From Amycolatopsis sp. WQ 127309 (GTDB taxonomy: Bacteria > Actinomycetota > Actinomycetes > Mycobacteriales > Pseudonocardiaceae), in the NCBI RefSeq assembly GCF_023023025.1, contig NZ_CP095481.1, forward strand, positions 9,747,001 to 9,811,000: 64,000 bases of DNA, in the 5' to 3' direction. Shown here one piece after another: positions 52,460-60,847 of the stretch. The first letter of the stretch is position 1. Each line of letters begins with the position of its first letter. The notes beneath the pieces were generated by a model, which was not told the DNA's origin, did no database searches, and saw nothing but the letters and a program-made list of their open reading frames with translations. The translations under genes and the position numbers were made by a program.

Positions 52460-53047
52460 TCAGTTTTCGACCCGCCAGCTGAAAAGCAGTGAGCGTGCGT
52501 GTTCGGTCAGGTCGCTGTCGCTCAGCGGTCGCCCGCATTCCAGGATAGTGCCGAGTACGGGGCCGTTGAGCTGAGCCGCGGCGAGGCGTCTCGGCGGCAT
52601 TCCGGGGGCGGCTGGGCGGAGGCGGTCCAGTAGCAGCTGGGTCGGGCGGCTCAGCAGGTCGGCTGCGGCGACGAGGTCGCGGACGGTTGAGTCGTGCTGT
52701 GATTCTCCTATCAGTGCCCGGTAGGCGAGGCCCGCCGGGGAGTGCAGGAGAAACGCGGTCAGCGCGCTGAGGTGCGCGACGACGTCGGTCACCGGAGCAC
52801 CGGTCGGAGCGCTGCCGAGCTCCTGGGTCGCATCGGTGGCGCTGGCTTCGAGCAGGATCTCGGCCTTGTTGGACCACCACCGATACACTGTCTGCCGACC
52901 GACCCCGGCCCGCTCCGCGATGCCCTTCATCGTCATCGCGGCGTAGCCGATGTCGACCAGCATGTCGTCCACCGCGTGCAACACCGCTGTCCGAGCGGCC
53001 TCACTGCGCGGCCGCCCCGCCTTGCTCGCGCTGGGTTCGTCGGTCAT
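52460..53047 (-). CDS. TetR family regulator
   Basis: A 195-residue repressor with HTH at about 12-58 (RSEAARTAVLHAVDDMLVDIG, then MKGIAERAGVGRQTVYRWWSNKAEIL). The C-terminal domain is TetR_C_11-like (SALTAFLLHSPAGLAYRALIGE). ATG 53047 follows GGTGGA; an in-frame ATG at 53104 would add 19 residues of no family resemblance. Inverted ATCGAT-centred elements lie just upstream, where it probably binds to control itself and whatever was formerly encoded at 53.1-53.8 kb. Confidence 0.9.
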   Translation of the reverse strand: MTDEPSASKAGRPRSEAARTAVLHAVDDMLVDIGYAAMTMKGIAERAGVGRQTVYRWWSNKAEILLEASATDATQELGSAPTGAPVTDVVAHLSALTAFLLHSPAGLAYRALIGESQHDSTVRDLVAAADLLSRPTQLLLDRLRPAAPGMPPRRLAAAQLNGPVLGTILECGRPLSDSDLTEHARSLLFSWRVEN

Positions 53048-53057
53048 TCCACCATTG

Positions 53058-53116
53058 TATCGATGCACGGTGGGCCGATATCCACTGCTCTCATAACGAG
53101 ACATACTGCATCGATA
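53058..53116. promoter_or_regulatory. inverted 10-bp repeats upstream of the TetR gene
   Basis: TATCGATGCA (53058-53067) is exactly inverted as TGCATCGATA (53107-53116), 49 bp apart start to start. Each contains the palindrome ATCGAT. The pair begins 11 nt upstream of the TetR start codon, a usual autoregulatory position. Confidence 0.5.
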
Positions 53117-53422
53117 ACGATGAGGGTCTGGCCATGATCGACTCCGCCGAAGGTGTGCAGCGCACAGCGTCTGCCGGGCCTGCCGGCCGCCGGATTTCCG
53201 GTCGCGCTCGCCGATGGCGCCATGCTCCCTTCGCTACGTTTTCGACACCTGGTCACCCTTTGCTCAGGCCTGCTACCCCTTGACCGTCGCGGTCAGCGAC
53301 CGCAGGGCCTAGGTGACCTCGTGGTCGCCGCTGCGCCGGGTCGCCTGAGCCCAGGGCGCGGCCGGCTTCGTCAACGAAATGCAGCTCGAATCGAGCAGCG
53401 TCATAGCCGCCGGGGGCACCTG
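53117..53422. other. probable degraded coding region
   Basis: About 306 nt with no intact gene. Short plus-strand pieces may belong to the 5' half of the broken SDR that follows, but none carries the cofactor loop, so the assignment is weak. Confidence 0.3.
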
Positions 53423-54152
53423 ATGGCCGTGCCCGGCATGTCCGCCTACTGCGGCAGCAAGGTTCGCCCTGGAGGGCATTCTCGAAGCGCTGCGCAAGAA
53501 GGTCGCGCAGTTTGGGATCCACGTGACGGCGATCGAGCCCGGCTCCTTCCGCACCGACTGGGCCGGCCGGTCCATGTCCCGCGCCACGCGGACCGTCGAC
53601 GACTACGACGAGCTGTTCACCCCCATCCGCGAAGCGCGGCGTAAGGCCGGCGGTAACCAGCTGGGCAACCCGGCCGAGGCCGGTGACGCCGTCGTGCGCA
53701 TCGCGGCGGCCGACCGGCCACCGGCCCACCTCGTCCTGGGCTCGGACGCGCTGCGCTTGGTCGCCGCCGCGCGCACCGCCGTGGACGAGGAGATCCGCGC
53801 GTGGGAGCCGCTCTCCCGCACGACCGCCCAGGGCGCCGGCATCACCCGCGGCGCGCTGTACTTCTACTTCGGCTCCAAGCAAGAAGTCGTCACGGCGCTC
53901 GTCGCCCGGACCGTCGGGCACCTGTGGGAACGCTCGCGGGTCGCCGCGGAGTGCGGTGAGCCGCGCGAGGCCATCGCCGCGGCCGTGCGGCGCACGGTCG
54001 AACTGTGGACCGAGCACGGCCTGGTCATGCGCACGGCGATCGACCTGTCGTTGACCGTGCCGGAGATCGGCGAGCTGCGGAACCGGACCGGACCAGGCAC
54101 CGGCGCTGGCCCGTGCGCTCTGCTGGCTGCACGCGGCCGCGGCGACCTGTGA
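53423..54152 (+). pseudogene. chimeric remnant: SDR C-terminus joined to TetR body
   Basis: The first part reads GMSAYCGSK (SDR Tyr-Lys motif). After a frameshift near 53468 it continues as FALEGILEALRKKVAQFG and VTAIEPGSFRTDWAG, then the SDR tail to about 53825. Without a stop the frame goes on as AGITRGALYFYFGSKQEVVTALV, which is the recognition helix and helix 4 of a TetR protein, followed by about 70 residues of its ligand domain. The final residues are shifted again. A deletion appears to have fused two neighbouring genes. Confidence 0.6.
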
Positions 54153-54306
54153 ACACATCTGGCTGATCAGCGCCGGCCCGGCTACCTGACTGTCTGGTGT
54201 TTTCCCAGTCCCCGGGCCTGCATCGTGGGTGAGTATCCCTTGATGCAGCCGAGGAGACGTCATCGTTCACTCGCCCGCAGTTCTCGAACCGCGTACGACA
54301 ACACCG

Positions 54307-57240
54307 ATGGCGGAGCCGCCCACCCGGCCACCGCGGCGCCGGCTGAGAACGCTGGCCGTAGGCGCCGGAATCCTGACCGTCCTGTGTGCGCTCGCACTGC
54401 CGCTGGCGCCGGTCGCGGTCGACGATCCTTCGGTGTCCTGGCCGGTGGATCCCGCCGCGCCGCAGTCCACTCTGCTCGCGCTCGAAGCCGGCAAGCCGCT
54501 CGGGCTGACGGCCGGTTTCTCCTGCGCCACCGTGGACGCAGCGGCCGCCGCCGACGCCGATCGGGCGTCGCACGTCCTGCTCGCCACCACCGATCCCGAC
54601 CAGCCCACGGCCGCCGAGGGGCTGCGGGTTACCGCCGAAAACGGCTCCCTCACGGCGTTCCTCGGCCCGGCCGTCGTCTTCCGCGAACCGATCACGGCGC
54701 GACCCTGCCAGTACCGGATCCGCACCGAGGGCCAGAAGCTGTTCTACACCAAGGACGGGCGGACGCTGGGCACGTCGGCGCTGCCGGACGTGGACGCGTT
54801 GATCACGGCGATCACCACGCTGCCCGGCCGGGACCTCGACGTCACCGTGCGGGTCGACGACCGGTTCGCCTCCGCGCCGACGCCGGTGAAGCTCGTGCTC
54901 CTGGCGGCCGTGGTGGCCGGGCTGCTGGTGTGCGCGGGCTGCCTGATCGTGCTGTACCGGCGGCCCGGCCGGCGGAAGCGCTTCCGCCCCCGCGCCGCGG
55001 ACGTCGTCGTCGGCGTCACGCTGCTCGCGTGGCTGTTCCTCGCGCCGCGGACGAGCGACGACGGCTGGATGTACGCGATGGCGCTCAACCGGGAACACGC
55101 GGGTTACTTCGGCAATTACTACATGTACCACAACAACTCCTACGTCCCGTTCACGTGGCTGTTGCAGCTCTACGCGTGGTGGTCCGAACTCGGCACGGCT
55201 CCCGTGCTCCAGCGGGTGCCGTCGCTGGTGTTCGGGATCATCACGTGGCTGGGGGTCCGCGGCGCGGTCGGCCCGGTCGCCGTGGGGAAGCGCCTGCTGG
55301 TCCCGGTGCTGCTGTTCCTCGCCTGGTGGCTGCCGTTCGGCCTCGGCACCCGCCAGGAGGCTTCGGTCTCGGCCTGCCTGACGATCACCGTCTGCGCCGT
55401 GCTGCTCGCCCGCCGCCGGCAACGGGTCGGGTACCTCGGGCTCGCCGTCGGCGCGGCGTCCCTCGGGCTCATCGCGCACACCGCCGGCGTCCTCGTGCTG
55501 CTCCCCCTGGCGCTCGGGGCGAAATCGGCGGCGCGGCTGGTCCGCAGGACCGCGCGTTCGACGACGGACGCGGTCGCCGCGGTGCTGTGCGTGGTGTCGT
55601 GCGCGGCGATCGCCGCCGTCGCGGGGTTCGCCGACGGCTCGCTGAACGACTTCCTGCGCGGCAGTTCGTCCTTCGGCGGCGGCCTCGACACCGGTCCCCC
55701 GGACCCGCTCGGCGACGAGCTGGACCGGTACCGGCTGCTGCTGGGCGACCAGTCCACCGGCAACTTCGCGCTGCGCGCGCCGGCGCTGCTGCTCCTGCTG
55801 GTCGTGCCGTTCTTCGTGCTGCTGTGCGTCCGCGCCCGGCAGCGGCGACGGCCGTTGCCCCGGCCGCTGTGGCTGACCGGGTGGACCTGCACGCTGGGGC
55901 TCGCGCTGCTGGTGTGCACCCCGTCGAAGTGGCCGTGGCACTTCGGGGCGTTCGCCGGCGTCGCGACGATCTTCCTCAGCCACTTGGCCCTGTCGGCGCC
56001 GGACTTGGCCCGGCGCTACCTCGGCACCCGCCGGCTGGCCTTCGTGGTCGGCTCCCTGCTCCTGGCCGGGTCGGGCGGCTGGATCTGGCTGGCCGCCCAG
56101 GGCCGCAACACGTGGGCCGACGACGTGCTGCCCGGCGTCCCGCTGGCCGGCGAACCGCTGCCGGGTGCGGTGGCGCCGGCCGTGGTGCTCGCCGGAGCCG
56201 TCGTCGTCACGCTCGTCCCCCGCCGGGACGCCTTCACCGCGATCCACCTCGCCCGGGCGATCGCCGTCTGCTTCCTGGTGGGAGAGCTGGCTTTCCTCGT
56301 CGGCGGGTTCGCGCTCGCCACGGTGCGGACCCGGGATTCGTGGTCGCCGTGGGCGGACGCCGTCGCGGACCCGCTCGCCCGCCGCTGCGGGGAGGCGCGG
56401 GTGCTGCGGGCCGCCGACCCGGGCTCCGCGCGTCCGGTCGCGGTGCTGGCGGGCGCGCCGGCCACCGACGGCTTCGACCGGGACGTCCGGGCGCCGGGCA
56501 GCCCGCCCGAGCCGGGCCCCGCGACGGCCGAGGTCTACGGCAGCCTGGCCGACGGCCCGGCCGGCATGACCACGCCGTGGTTGCGGCTGCCCGCCGACCT
56601 GTCGGCGGACAAGCAGCTCATGACGACCGTGAGCGGCGTGACCGGTGCGGGCAACACCCTCACCGCCGAGTTCGCGAACGCGTCCGGCGGCGGGTACCGC
56701 GTGGTCGCCCGCTCGGACTTCGCCGCGCCGGAGGACAGCCTGTCCTGGCGGGACGTGGCGATCAGCGACGGCACGGCCCTCCCCGCGGGCACCACGGCCT
56801 TCCGGCTGACCGCGAAGGTGACGCGGGACTGGCTGTCGTTCGCGATGCCCACGGTGCGCGACGTCGTCCCGGTCGGCGACTTCCTCCCGCGCGACGGGCA
56901 CACGCTCGTCGACTGGCAGCTGAACTGGCTCTACCCCTGCCAGGGCCAGCCGGTCATCGCGAACGGCGTCGTGGCGCCGATCTCCTACGCCGTCGGGTTC
57001 GGGTTCGGCCCGGACGGCAGCGAGCACAGCGCCACCGCGGGCGGTTCGTGGAGCCCGGAAGTCGGCGGGATCCTCGGCGCGCAGAACCGCGTCTCGACGA
57101 TCACCAGGCTGTACACCCGGCTCGACACCGAACCGGCCACTCCGATGCGGACGGTGTACCGCCTCGACCGCCCGTACGCCGACGCCGCCTACCGGCTGAG
57201 CCGCGAAAGCCACACGGTGATGGGCTGGCGGACATTCTGA
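54307..57240 (+). CDS. arabinosyltransferase, EmbA/B/C family
   Basis: A 977-residue membrane glycosyltransferase (GT-C fold). A first helix (LAVGAGILTVLCALALPL) and an extracytoplasmic domain of about 190 residues precede a multi-helix core. The acidic catalytic motif APRTSDDGWMYAM is near residue 248, then NNSYVPFTWLLQLY and LCVTPSKWPWHFG-type segments. A soluble carbohydrate-binding-like C-terminal domain runs from about 640 to 977 (DKQLMTTVSGVTGAGN, GGSWSPEVGG). These enzymes use decaprenyl-phospho-arabinose to build cell-wall arabinan and are the ethambutol targets in mycobacteria. It stands alone, away from any other wall gene in the window. ATG 54307 lacks a strong ribosome site. Confidence 0.88.
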   Translation: MAEPPTRPPRRRLRTLAVGAGILTVLCALALPLAPVAVDDPSVSWPVDPAAPQSTLLALEAGKPLGLTAGFSCATVDAAAAADADRASHVLLATTDPDQPTAAEGLRVTAENGSLTAFLGPAVVFREPITARPCQYRIRTEGQKLFYTKDGRTLGTSALPDVDALITAITTLPGRDLDVTVRVDDRFASAPTPVKLVLLAAVVAGLLVCAGCLIVLYRRPGRRKRFRPRAADVVVGVTLLAWLFLAPRTSDDGWMYAMALNREHAGYFGNYYMYHNNSYVPFTWLLQLYAWWSELGTAPVLQRVPSLVFGIITWLGVRGAVGPVAVGKRLLVPVLLFLAWWLPFGLGTRQEASVSACLTITVCAVLLARRRQRVGYLGLAVGAASLGLIAHTAGVLVLLPLALGAKSAARLVRRTARSTTDAVAAVLCVVSCAAIAAVAGFADGSLNDFLRGSSSFGGGLDTGPPDPLGDELDRYRLLLGDQSTGNFALRAPALLLLLVVPFFVLLCVRARQRRRPLPRPLWLTGWTCTLGLALLVCTPSKWPWHFGAFAGVATIFLSHLALSAPDLARRYLGTRRLAFVVGSLLLAGSGGWIWLAAQGRNTWADDVLPGVPLAGEPLPGAVAPAVVLAGAVVVTLVPRRDAFTAIHLARAIAVCFLVGELAFLVGGFALATVRTRDSWSPWADAVADPLARRCGEARVLRAADPGSARPVAVLAGAPATDGFDRDVRAPGSPPEPGPATAEVYGSLADGPAGMTTPWLRLPADLSADKQLMTTVSGVTGAGNTLTAEFANASGGGYRVVARSDFAAPEDSLSWRDVAISDGTALPAGTTAFRLTAKVTRDWLSFAMPTVRDVVPVGDFLPRDGHTLVDWQLNWLYPCQGQPVIANGVVAPISYAVGFGFGPDGSEHSATAGGSWSPEVGGILGAQNRVSTITRLYTRLDTEPATPMRTVYRLDRPYADAAYRLSRESHTVMGWRTF

Positions 57241-57333
57241 GCCGCCGGGAGGCGACGCTTGCAAGACCGACACCGCGCTGCCACGTCGAAGGCCACCGCC
57301 AGGCAGGCCGACCGGACAAGTGGCTCACAGCGA

Positions 57334-57732
57334 TCAGGCGTTCGGAGTTTCGACGATCACCGTGGTCGCTTTGACCACCGCGACAGCCAGGGAACCGGGC
57401 TCGAGACCGAGTTCCTTCACCGCCTCGGCGCTCATCAGCGAGACCACACGGTCCCGGCCGCACTGGATCTCGACCTGCGCCATGACCTTGTCGACGACGA
57501 TCGAGGTGACCAGCCCGACCAGGCGGTTGCGGGCGGAACTCCCGACGGAGGTCGGGTCGGGAGCGGATTCACCCTGTCGGCGAGCGAACTCGGCCAGTTC
57601 CTCACCGTCGATCACGTACCGGTTGACCCGGTCCTTGACCGCGGTGAGGCTCCCCGCGTCGATGTGACGACGGATCGTGTCGTCGCTGACGCCCAGCAGC
57701 CTCGCGGCCTCGGAAATCCGGTAGTGCGGCAC
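57334..57732 (-). CDS. HTH-TOBE molybdate-binding regulatory protein
   Basis: A 132-residue protein. Residues 1-50 are an excisionase/MerR-like helix-turn-helix (YRISEAARLLGVSDDTIRRHIDAG). Residues 65-132 form a TOBE (Mop) domain: NRLVGLVTSIVVDKVMAQVEI, then LMSAEAVKELGLEPGSLAVAVVKATTVIVE. The combination is a small molybdate or tungstate sensor. GTG 57732 is selected because the N-terminal strand begins there and a strong palindrome lies just upstream; ATG 57789 would place the palindrome within the coding region. It sits downstream of the molybdenum hydroxylase genes. Confidence 0.85.
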   Translation of the reverse strand: MPHYRISEAARLLGVSDDTIRRHIDAGSLTAVKDRVNRYVIDGEELAEFARRQGESAPDPTSVGSSARNRLVGLVTSIVVDKVMAQVEIQCGRDRVVSLMSAEAVKELGLEPGSLAVAVVKATTVIVETPNA

Positions 57733-57757
57733 CGGGGAAGCATAAGCGCCGAATGCC

Positions 57758-57785
57758 GGCGACACTGGGTCATTCCAGTGTCGCC
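57758..57785. promoter_or_regulatory. 11-bp perfect inverted repeat upstream of the TOBE gene
   Basis: GGCGACACTGG (57758-57768) and CCAGTGTCGCC (57775-57785) with a 6-nt spacer. The inverted repeat ends 26 nt before the GTG start of the molybdate-binding protein and 93 nt after the stop of the small oxidoreductase subunit. It could be an operator for the protein itself, or a terminator/attenuator hairpin of the upstream operon. Confidence 0.6.
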
Positions 57786-57877
57786 GCATGATCCACCGCA
57801 GGCCGGGTCGGCATTCCCGTCCGTCCACTTGAGCTGGTCGATGAGTGAACGGTGGCCGGGAATCCGGGGAGTGCGGG

Positions 57878-58354
57878 CTACATGTTCTCCGCCCCCGCCT
57901 GGATCGCCTCCCGAATCCTGGCGTAGGTGCCGCACCGGCAGATGTTGCGGATCTCGTCGAGGTCGGCATCGGTGATCGCGTGCCCCGCGGCGGTCGCCTG
58001 CTTGACCTTCGCCACGGCGGCCATGATCTGACCCGGCTGGCAGTACCCGCACTGGGCGACGTCCAGCTGCAGCCACGCCTCCTGCATGGGGTGCAGGTCC
58101 TTGCCGACCGTCGCGGGCAGTCCTTCGATCGTGGTGATCTCGTCGGTGTCCTTGATGTCGGCGACCCGCACCGAGCAGGGGTTGAACGCTTTCCCGTTGA
58201 TGTGGCTGGTGCACGCCTTGCAGACGTCGAGGCCGCAACCGTACTTGGGGCCGGTGATCCCGAGCAGGTCGCGCAGGACCCAGAGGAGCCGGAGGTCGTC
58301 GTCGGCGTCGACGGTGACCTGCCGGCCGTTGACCTTGAAGGTGTGTTGAGGCAC
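57878..58354 (-). CDS. (2Fe-2S) small subunit of a molybdenum hydroxylase
   Basis: A 158-residue protein of the xanthine-dehydrogenase small-subunit family. The plant-ferredoxin-like N-terminal domain has GPKYGCGLDVCKACTSHI and a later NPCSV. The C-terminal four-helix domain has QCGYCQPGQIM and ICRCGTYARIREAI. These eight Cys bind two [2Fe-2S] clusters. It starts 9 nt after the large-subunit stop. No FAD subunit follows, so it belongs to the two-component IorAB-type (isoquinoline/aldehyde oxidoreductase) group. Confidence 0.92.
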   Translation of the reverse strand: MPQHTFKVNGRQVTVDADDDLRLLWVLRDLLGITGPKYGCGLDVCKACTSHINGKAFNPCSVRVADIKDTDEITTIEGLPATVGKDLHPMQEAWLQLDVAQCGYCQPGQIMAAVAKVKQATAAGHAITDADLDEIRNICRCGTYARIREAIQAGAENM

Positions 58355-58363
58355 GGCTGGCTC

Positions 58364-60694
58364 CTAGAAGGCGTGGTCGAGACCGTCGGTGGGCGAGGGC
58401 GGGGTGGACGGCTGCAACGGCAGCGGCTCGAAGCTGAGCGTGCCGTGGTTGACCGGGAACGAGGTCGGCATCTTGCCGACGGCCCGGGCGTAGGCGCACG
58501 CCACCGCGGCGAACGACGGCGCCACCGCGAGCTCACCGGCGCCGCTCGGATTGGCCGAGGTGTTCGGCATGACGACGACCTGCGTCTCGGGCGGGGTGTT
58601 CCACTCCCGGGTGTAGAAGTAGTTGTCCCAGCTGCCTTCCAGCGGGATGCCGTCCTTGATGTGCACGCTCGAGGTCAGGCACATCGCGATGCCGTCGTTG
58701 AGGCCGCCGATCATCTGCGCTTCCAGGCCACGCGGGTTGATCGCGAAGCCCGGGTCGACGACCACGAGCGCCTTCGTCACCCGCGGCCCGGTGACCGCGT
58801 CGGGGATCTCGCGGTTGACCGTCTCGGGCCGGCAGTCGATCTCCACCAGCACGGCGATCGCGCCGCGGTACTCGGCGTGCAACGCGATGCCCTGCGCCGT
58901 GCCGGCCGGCATCGCGCGGCCCCAGTTGCCGACCTGCGCGGCCTTGTCCAGGACCGCGCGCAGCCGGGTGTCCTTGAGGAACTCGCGGCGGAACGCGACG
59001 GGGTCCTTGCCGAACTTCTTCGCCAGCTGGTCGACGACCAGCTCCTCGGCCGTGACGACGTTGGGCGAGTAGATGTTGCGCATGCTGCCGGTGTTGAACT
59101 TCAGCGGGATCTCGTTGAGCAGCTGGGTGGTCACACCGAAGTTGTAGGGCGAGGACTGGCTCAGCAGGAAGATCGACTCGGCGAAGCTCAGGTTGCCGGC
59201 GATCGGCAGCCGGGACGCGAACGCCGTCAGCATCTCCCCCAGCCCGTGGCTGAACTCGGTCTGCACACTGGTGTGCCGCTGCTCGAAGCTGATCACGTTG
59301 CCCAGCAGGTACGTCGCGCGCACCCGCGTCACGCACATCGGGTGGATGCGGCCCTGGCGGAAGTCGTCGGTGCGCGACCACATCAGCTTGACCGGCTTGC
59401 CCATCTTCTGCGACGCCTCCGCCGCTTCGGCGGCCGCGTCGTGGAACAGGTGCCGGCCGAACGAGCCGCCACCCTGGGTCACGTGCACCTTGACCGCGTC
59501 CTGGGGCAGGCCCAGCTGCTTGGCGATGTCCTCCTGCGCGACGATCGGCACCTTCAGGCACGACCAGATCTCCGCGCGGTCCGGCCGGACGTCGGCGATC
59601 GCGGCGCCGGTCTCGAGCGGGCTGTTGCTGGCGGCGGCGAAGGTGAACTCCGCGTCGATGTACTGGTCGAGCAGGCCGGGCACGGCCATCGGCAGCTGCG
59701 CGGCCTTGAGCTTCTTGAACACGGTCGCGTCGGATTCGCCGTCCACTGTGCCGGGTCCCCAGGTGACCTTCAGCGCGCGGATCGCGTCGATGCACTGACC
59801 GAAGGTCCGGCCGCGCACCGCGACGCCGTGCGCGATCGCGACGACGTCGGTGATCCCGGGCATCGCCTTGACCTGCGCGGCGTTGGCGATCGTCCGCGGC
59901 GTGCCGTTGATCGTCGGTGGCCGGGCCACCATGGTCGGCAGCGCGTTCGGGACGTCGATGTCGAGGGTGAACTGCTTGGTCCCGGTGACCGAAGCGTGGG
60001 CGTCGAGCCGGTTCTGCGGTGTGCCGAGGACCTTGAACTCCGAGCGCGCCTTCAAGGTGGCGACCACGCTGATCGTCGTCGCGGACGCCGCGGCCTTCGA
60101 CAGGGAGCCGTAGCTCGCCTGGCGGCCGCTGGAGTGCCGGACCGTCCCGGCCGCCGTGGTCAGCTGCGACACCGGTACGCCCCACTGCGCGGCCGCTGCG
60201 GCGAGCAGCCGCCGGCGGGCGATCGCCGCGGCCGTGCGGACCGGGGTGTAGATGCTGCGCATCGAGTTGGAGCCGCCGGTGAGCTGGTTCATCAGCAGCT
60301 CGGGCCGCGCGTCGGCGAGGGTGACGTCGATCTGGTCCAGTGGCAGGTCGAGCTCTTCGGCGATCATCATCGCGACCGCGGTGGTCATCCCTTGCCCGAC
60401 CTCGGCCCGCGGGACGGCGAAGGACGCGCGCCCGTCGGTGCCGACACCGACGGTGATCAGGCCCGAGGTCGGGAGGGCGGCGACGTTCTGCAGGTCGCCG
60501 AGGTCGAAGATGTCCTCGGGCTGCGGCAGCGACGGGATCGACGCTTCGGCCTGGCCCGGCGCGAGTTCGGCGACGCCGATCTGCGCGGCGACGGCGAGCG
60601 TCGGCGCGGCGAGCACGAAGCCGAGAAAGCGGCGGCGACCGAGGGTGCGCGGTTCGGGTTCGGGTGGCTGCTCGGCGGGGACGTGGTGGGCCAT
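58364..60694 (-). CDS. molybdopterin-binding large subunit, IorB-like, Tat-exported
   Basis: A 776-residue protein. The N-terminus has a twin-arginine signal (R20-R21-R22-F23-L24 followed by a hydrophobic segment LAAPTLAVAAQIGVAEL). Molybdopterin-binding elements include AEVGQGMTTAVAMMIAEE, LTGGSNSMRSIYTPVR, QGGGSFGRHLFHDAA, and the C-terminal Glu in NPSGAGELAVAPSFAAVA. It oxidises an aldehyde or hydroxylates an N-heterocycle, passing electrons to the small subunit. ATG 60694 follows GAGAGG. Only the large subunit has a Tat signal, so the small one is presumably carried along. The PucR gene 154 nt upstream on the same strand is a likely regulator. Confidence 0.92.
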   Translation of the reverse strand: MAHHVPAEQPPEPEPRTLGRRRFLGFVLAAPTLAVAAQIGVAELAPGQAEASIPSLPQPEDIFDLGDLQNVAALPTSGLITVGVGTDGRASFAVPRAEVGQGMTTAVAMMIAEELDLPLDQIDVTLADARPELLMNQLTGGSNSMRSIYTPVRTAAAIARRRLLAAAAAQWGVPVSQLTTAAGTVRHSSGRQASYGSLSKAAASATTISVVATLKARSEFKVLGTPQNRLDAHASVTGTKQFTLDIDVPNALPTMVARPPTINGTPRTIANAAQVKAMPGITDVVAIAHGVAVRGRTFGQCIDAIRALKVTWGPGTVDGESDATVFKKLKAAQLPMAVPGLLDQYIDAEFTFAAASNSPLETGAAIADVRPDRAEIWSCLKVPIVAQEDIAKQLGLPQDAVKVHVTQGGGSFGRHLFHDAAAEAAEASQKMGKPVKLMWSRTDDFRQGRIHPMCVTRVRATYLLGNVISFEQRHTSVQTEFSHGLGEMLTAFASRLPIAGNLSFAESIFLLSQSSPYNFGVTTQLLNEIPLKFNTGSMRNIYSPNVVTAEELVVDQLAKKFGKDPVAFRREFLKDTRLRAVLDKAAQVGNWGRAMPAGTAQGIALHAEYRGAIAVLVEIDCRPETVNREIPDAVTGPRVTKALVVVDPGFAINPRGLEAQMIGGLNDGIAMCLTSSVHIKDGIPLEGSWDNYFYTREWNTPPETQVVVMPNTSANPSGAGELAVAPSFAAVACAYARAVGKMPTSFPVNHGTLSFEPLPLQPSTPPSPTDGLDHAF

Positions 60695-60847
60695 GAGCGG
60701 CTGGTTCCTCTCGAACGACGGTGTCGGAGAAGTGCGGGGCTGGACGCCGCCGAGCCGGAGTGTTGCATAGATCACGCCGCTGAAAGAATGCCCTGGCTGC
60801 CTACGTTTGGCCTAGCGTCGTTGTGCACGGTGCACAGCCGGTGCTTG

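Noticed and set aside
54025..57273. A 1082-residue minus-strand frame opposite the arabinosyltransferase
   Set aside because: Composition is a complement artefact; the plus strand has the multi-helix Emb architecture.
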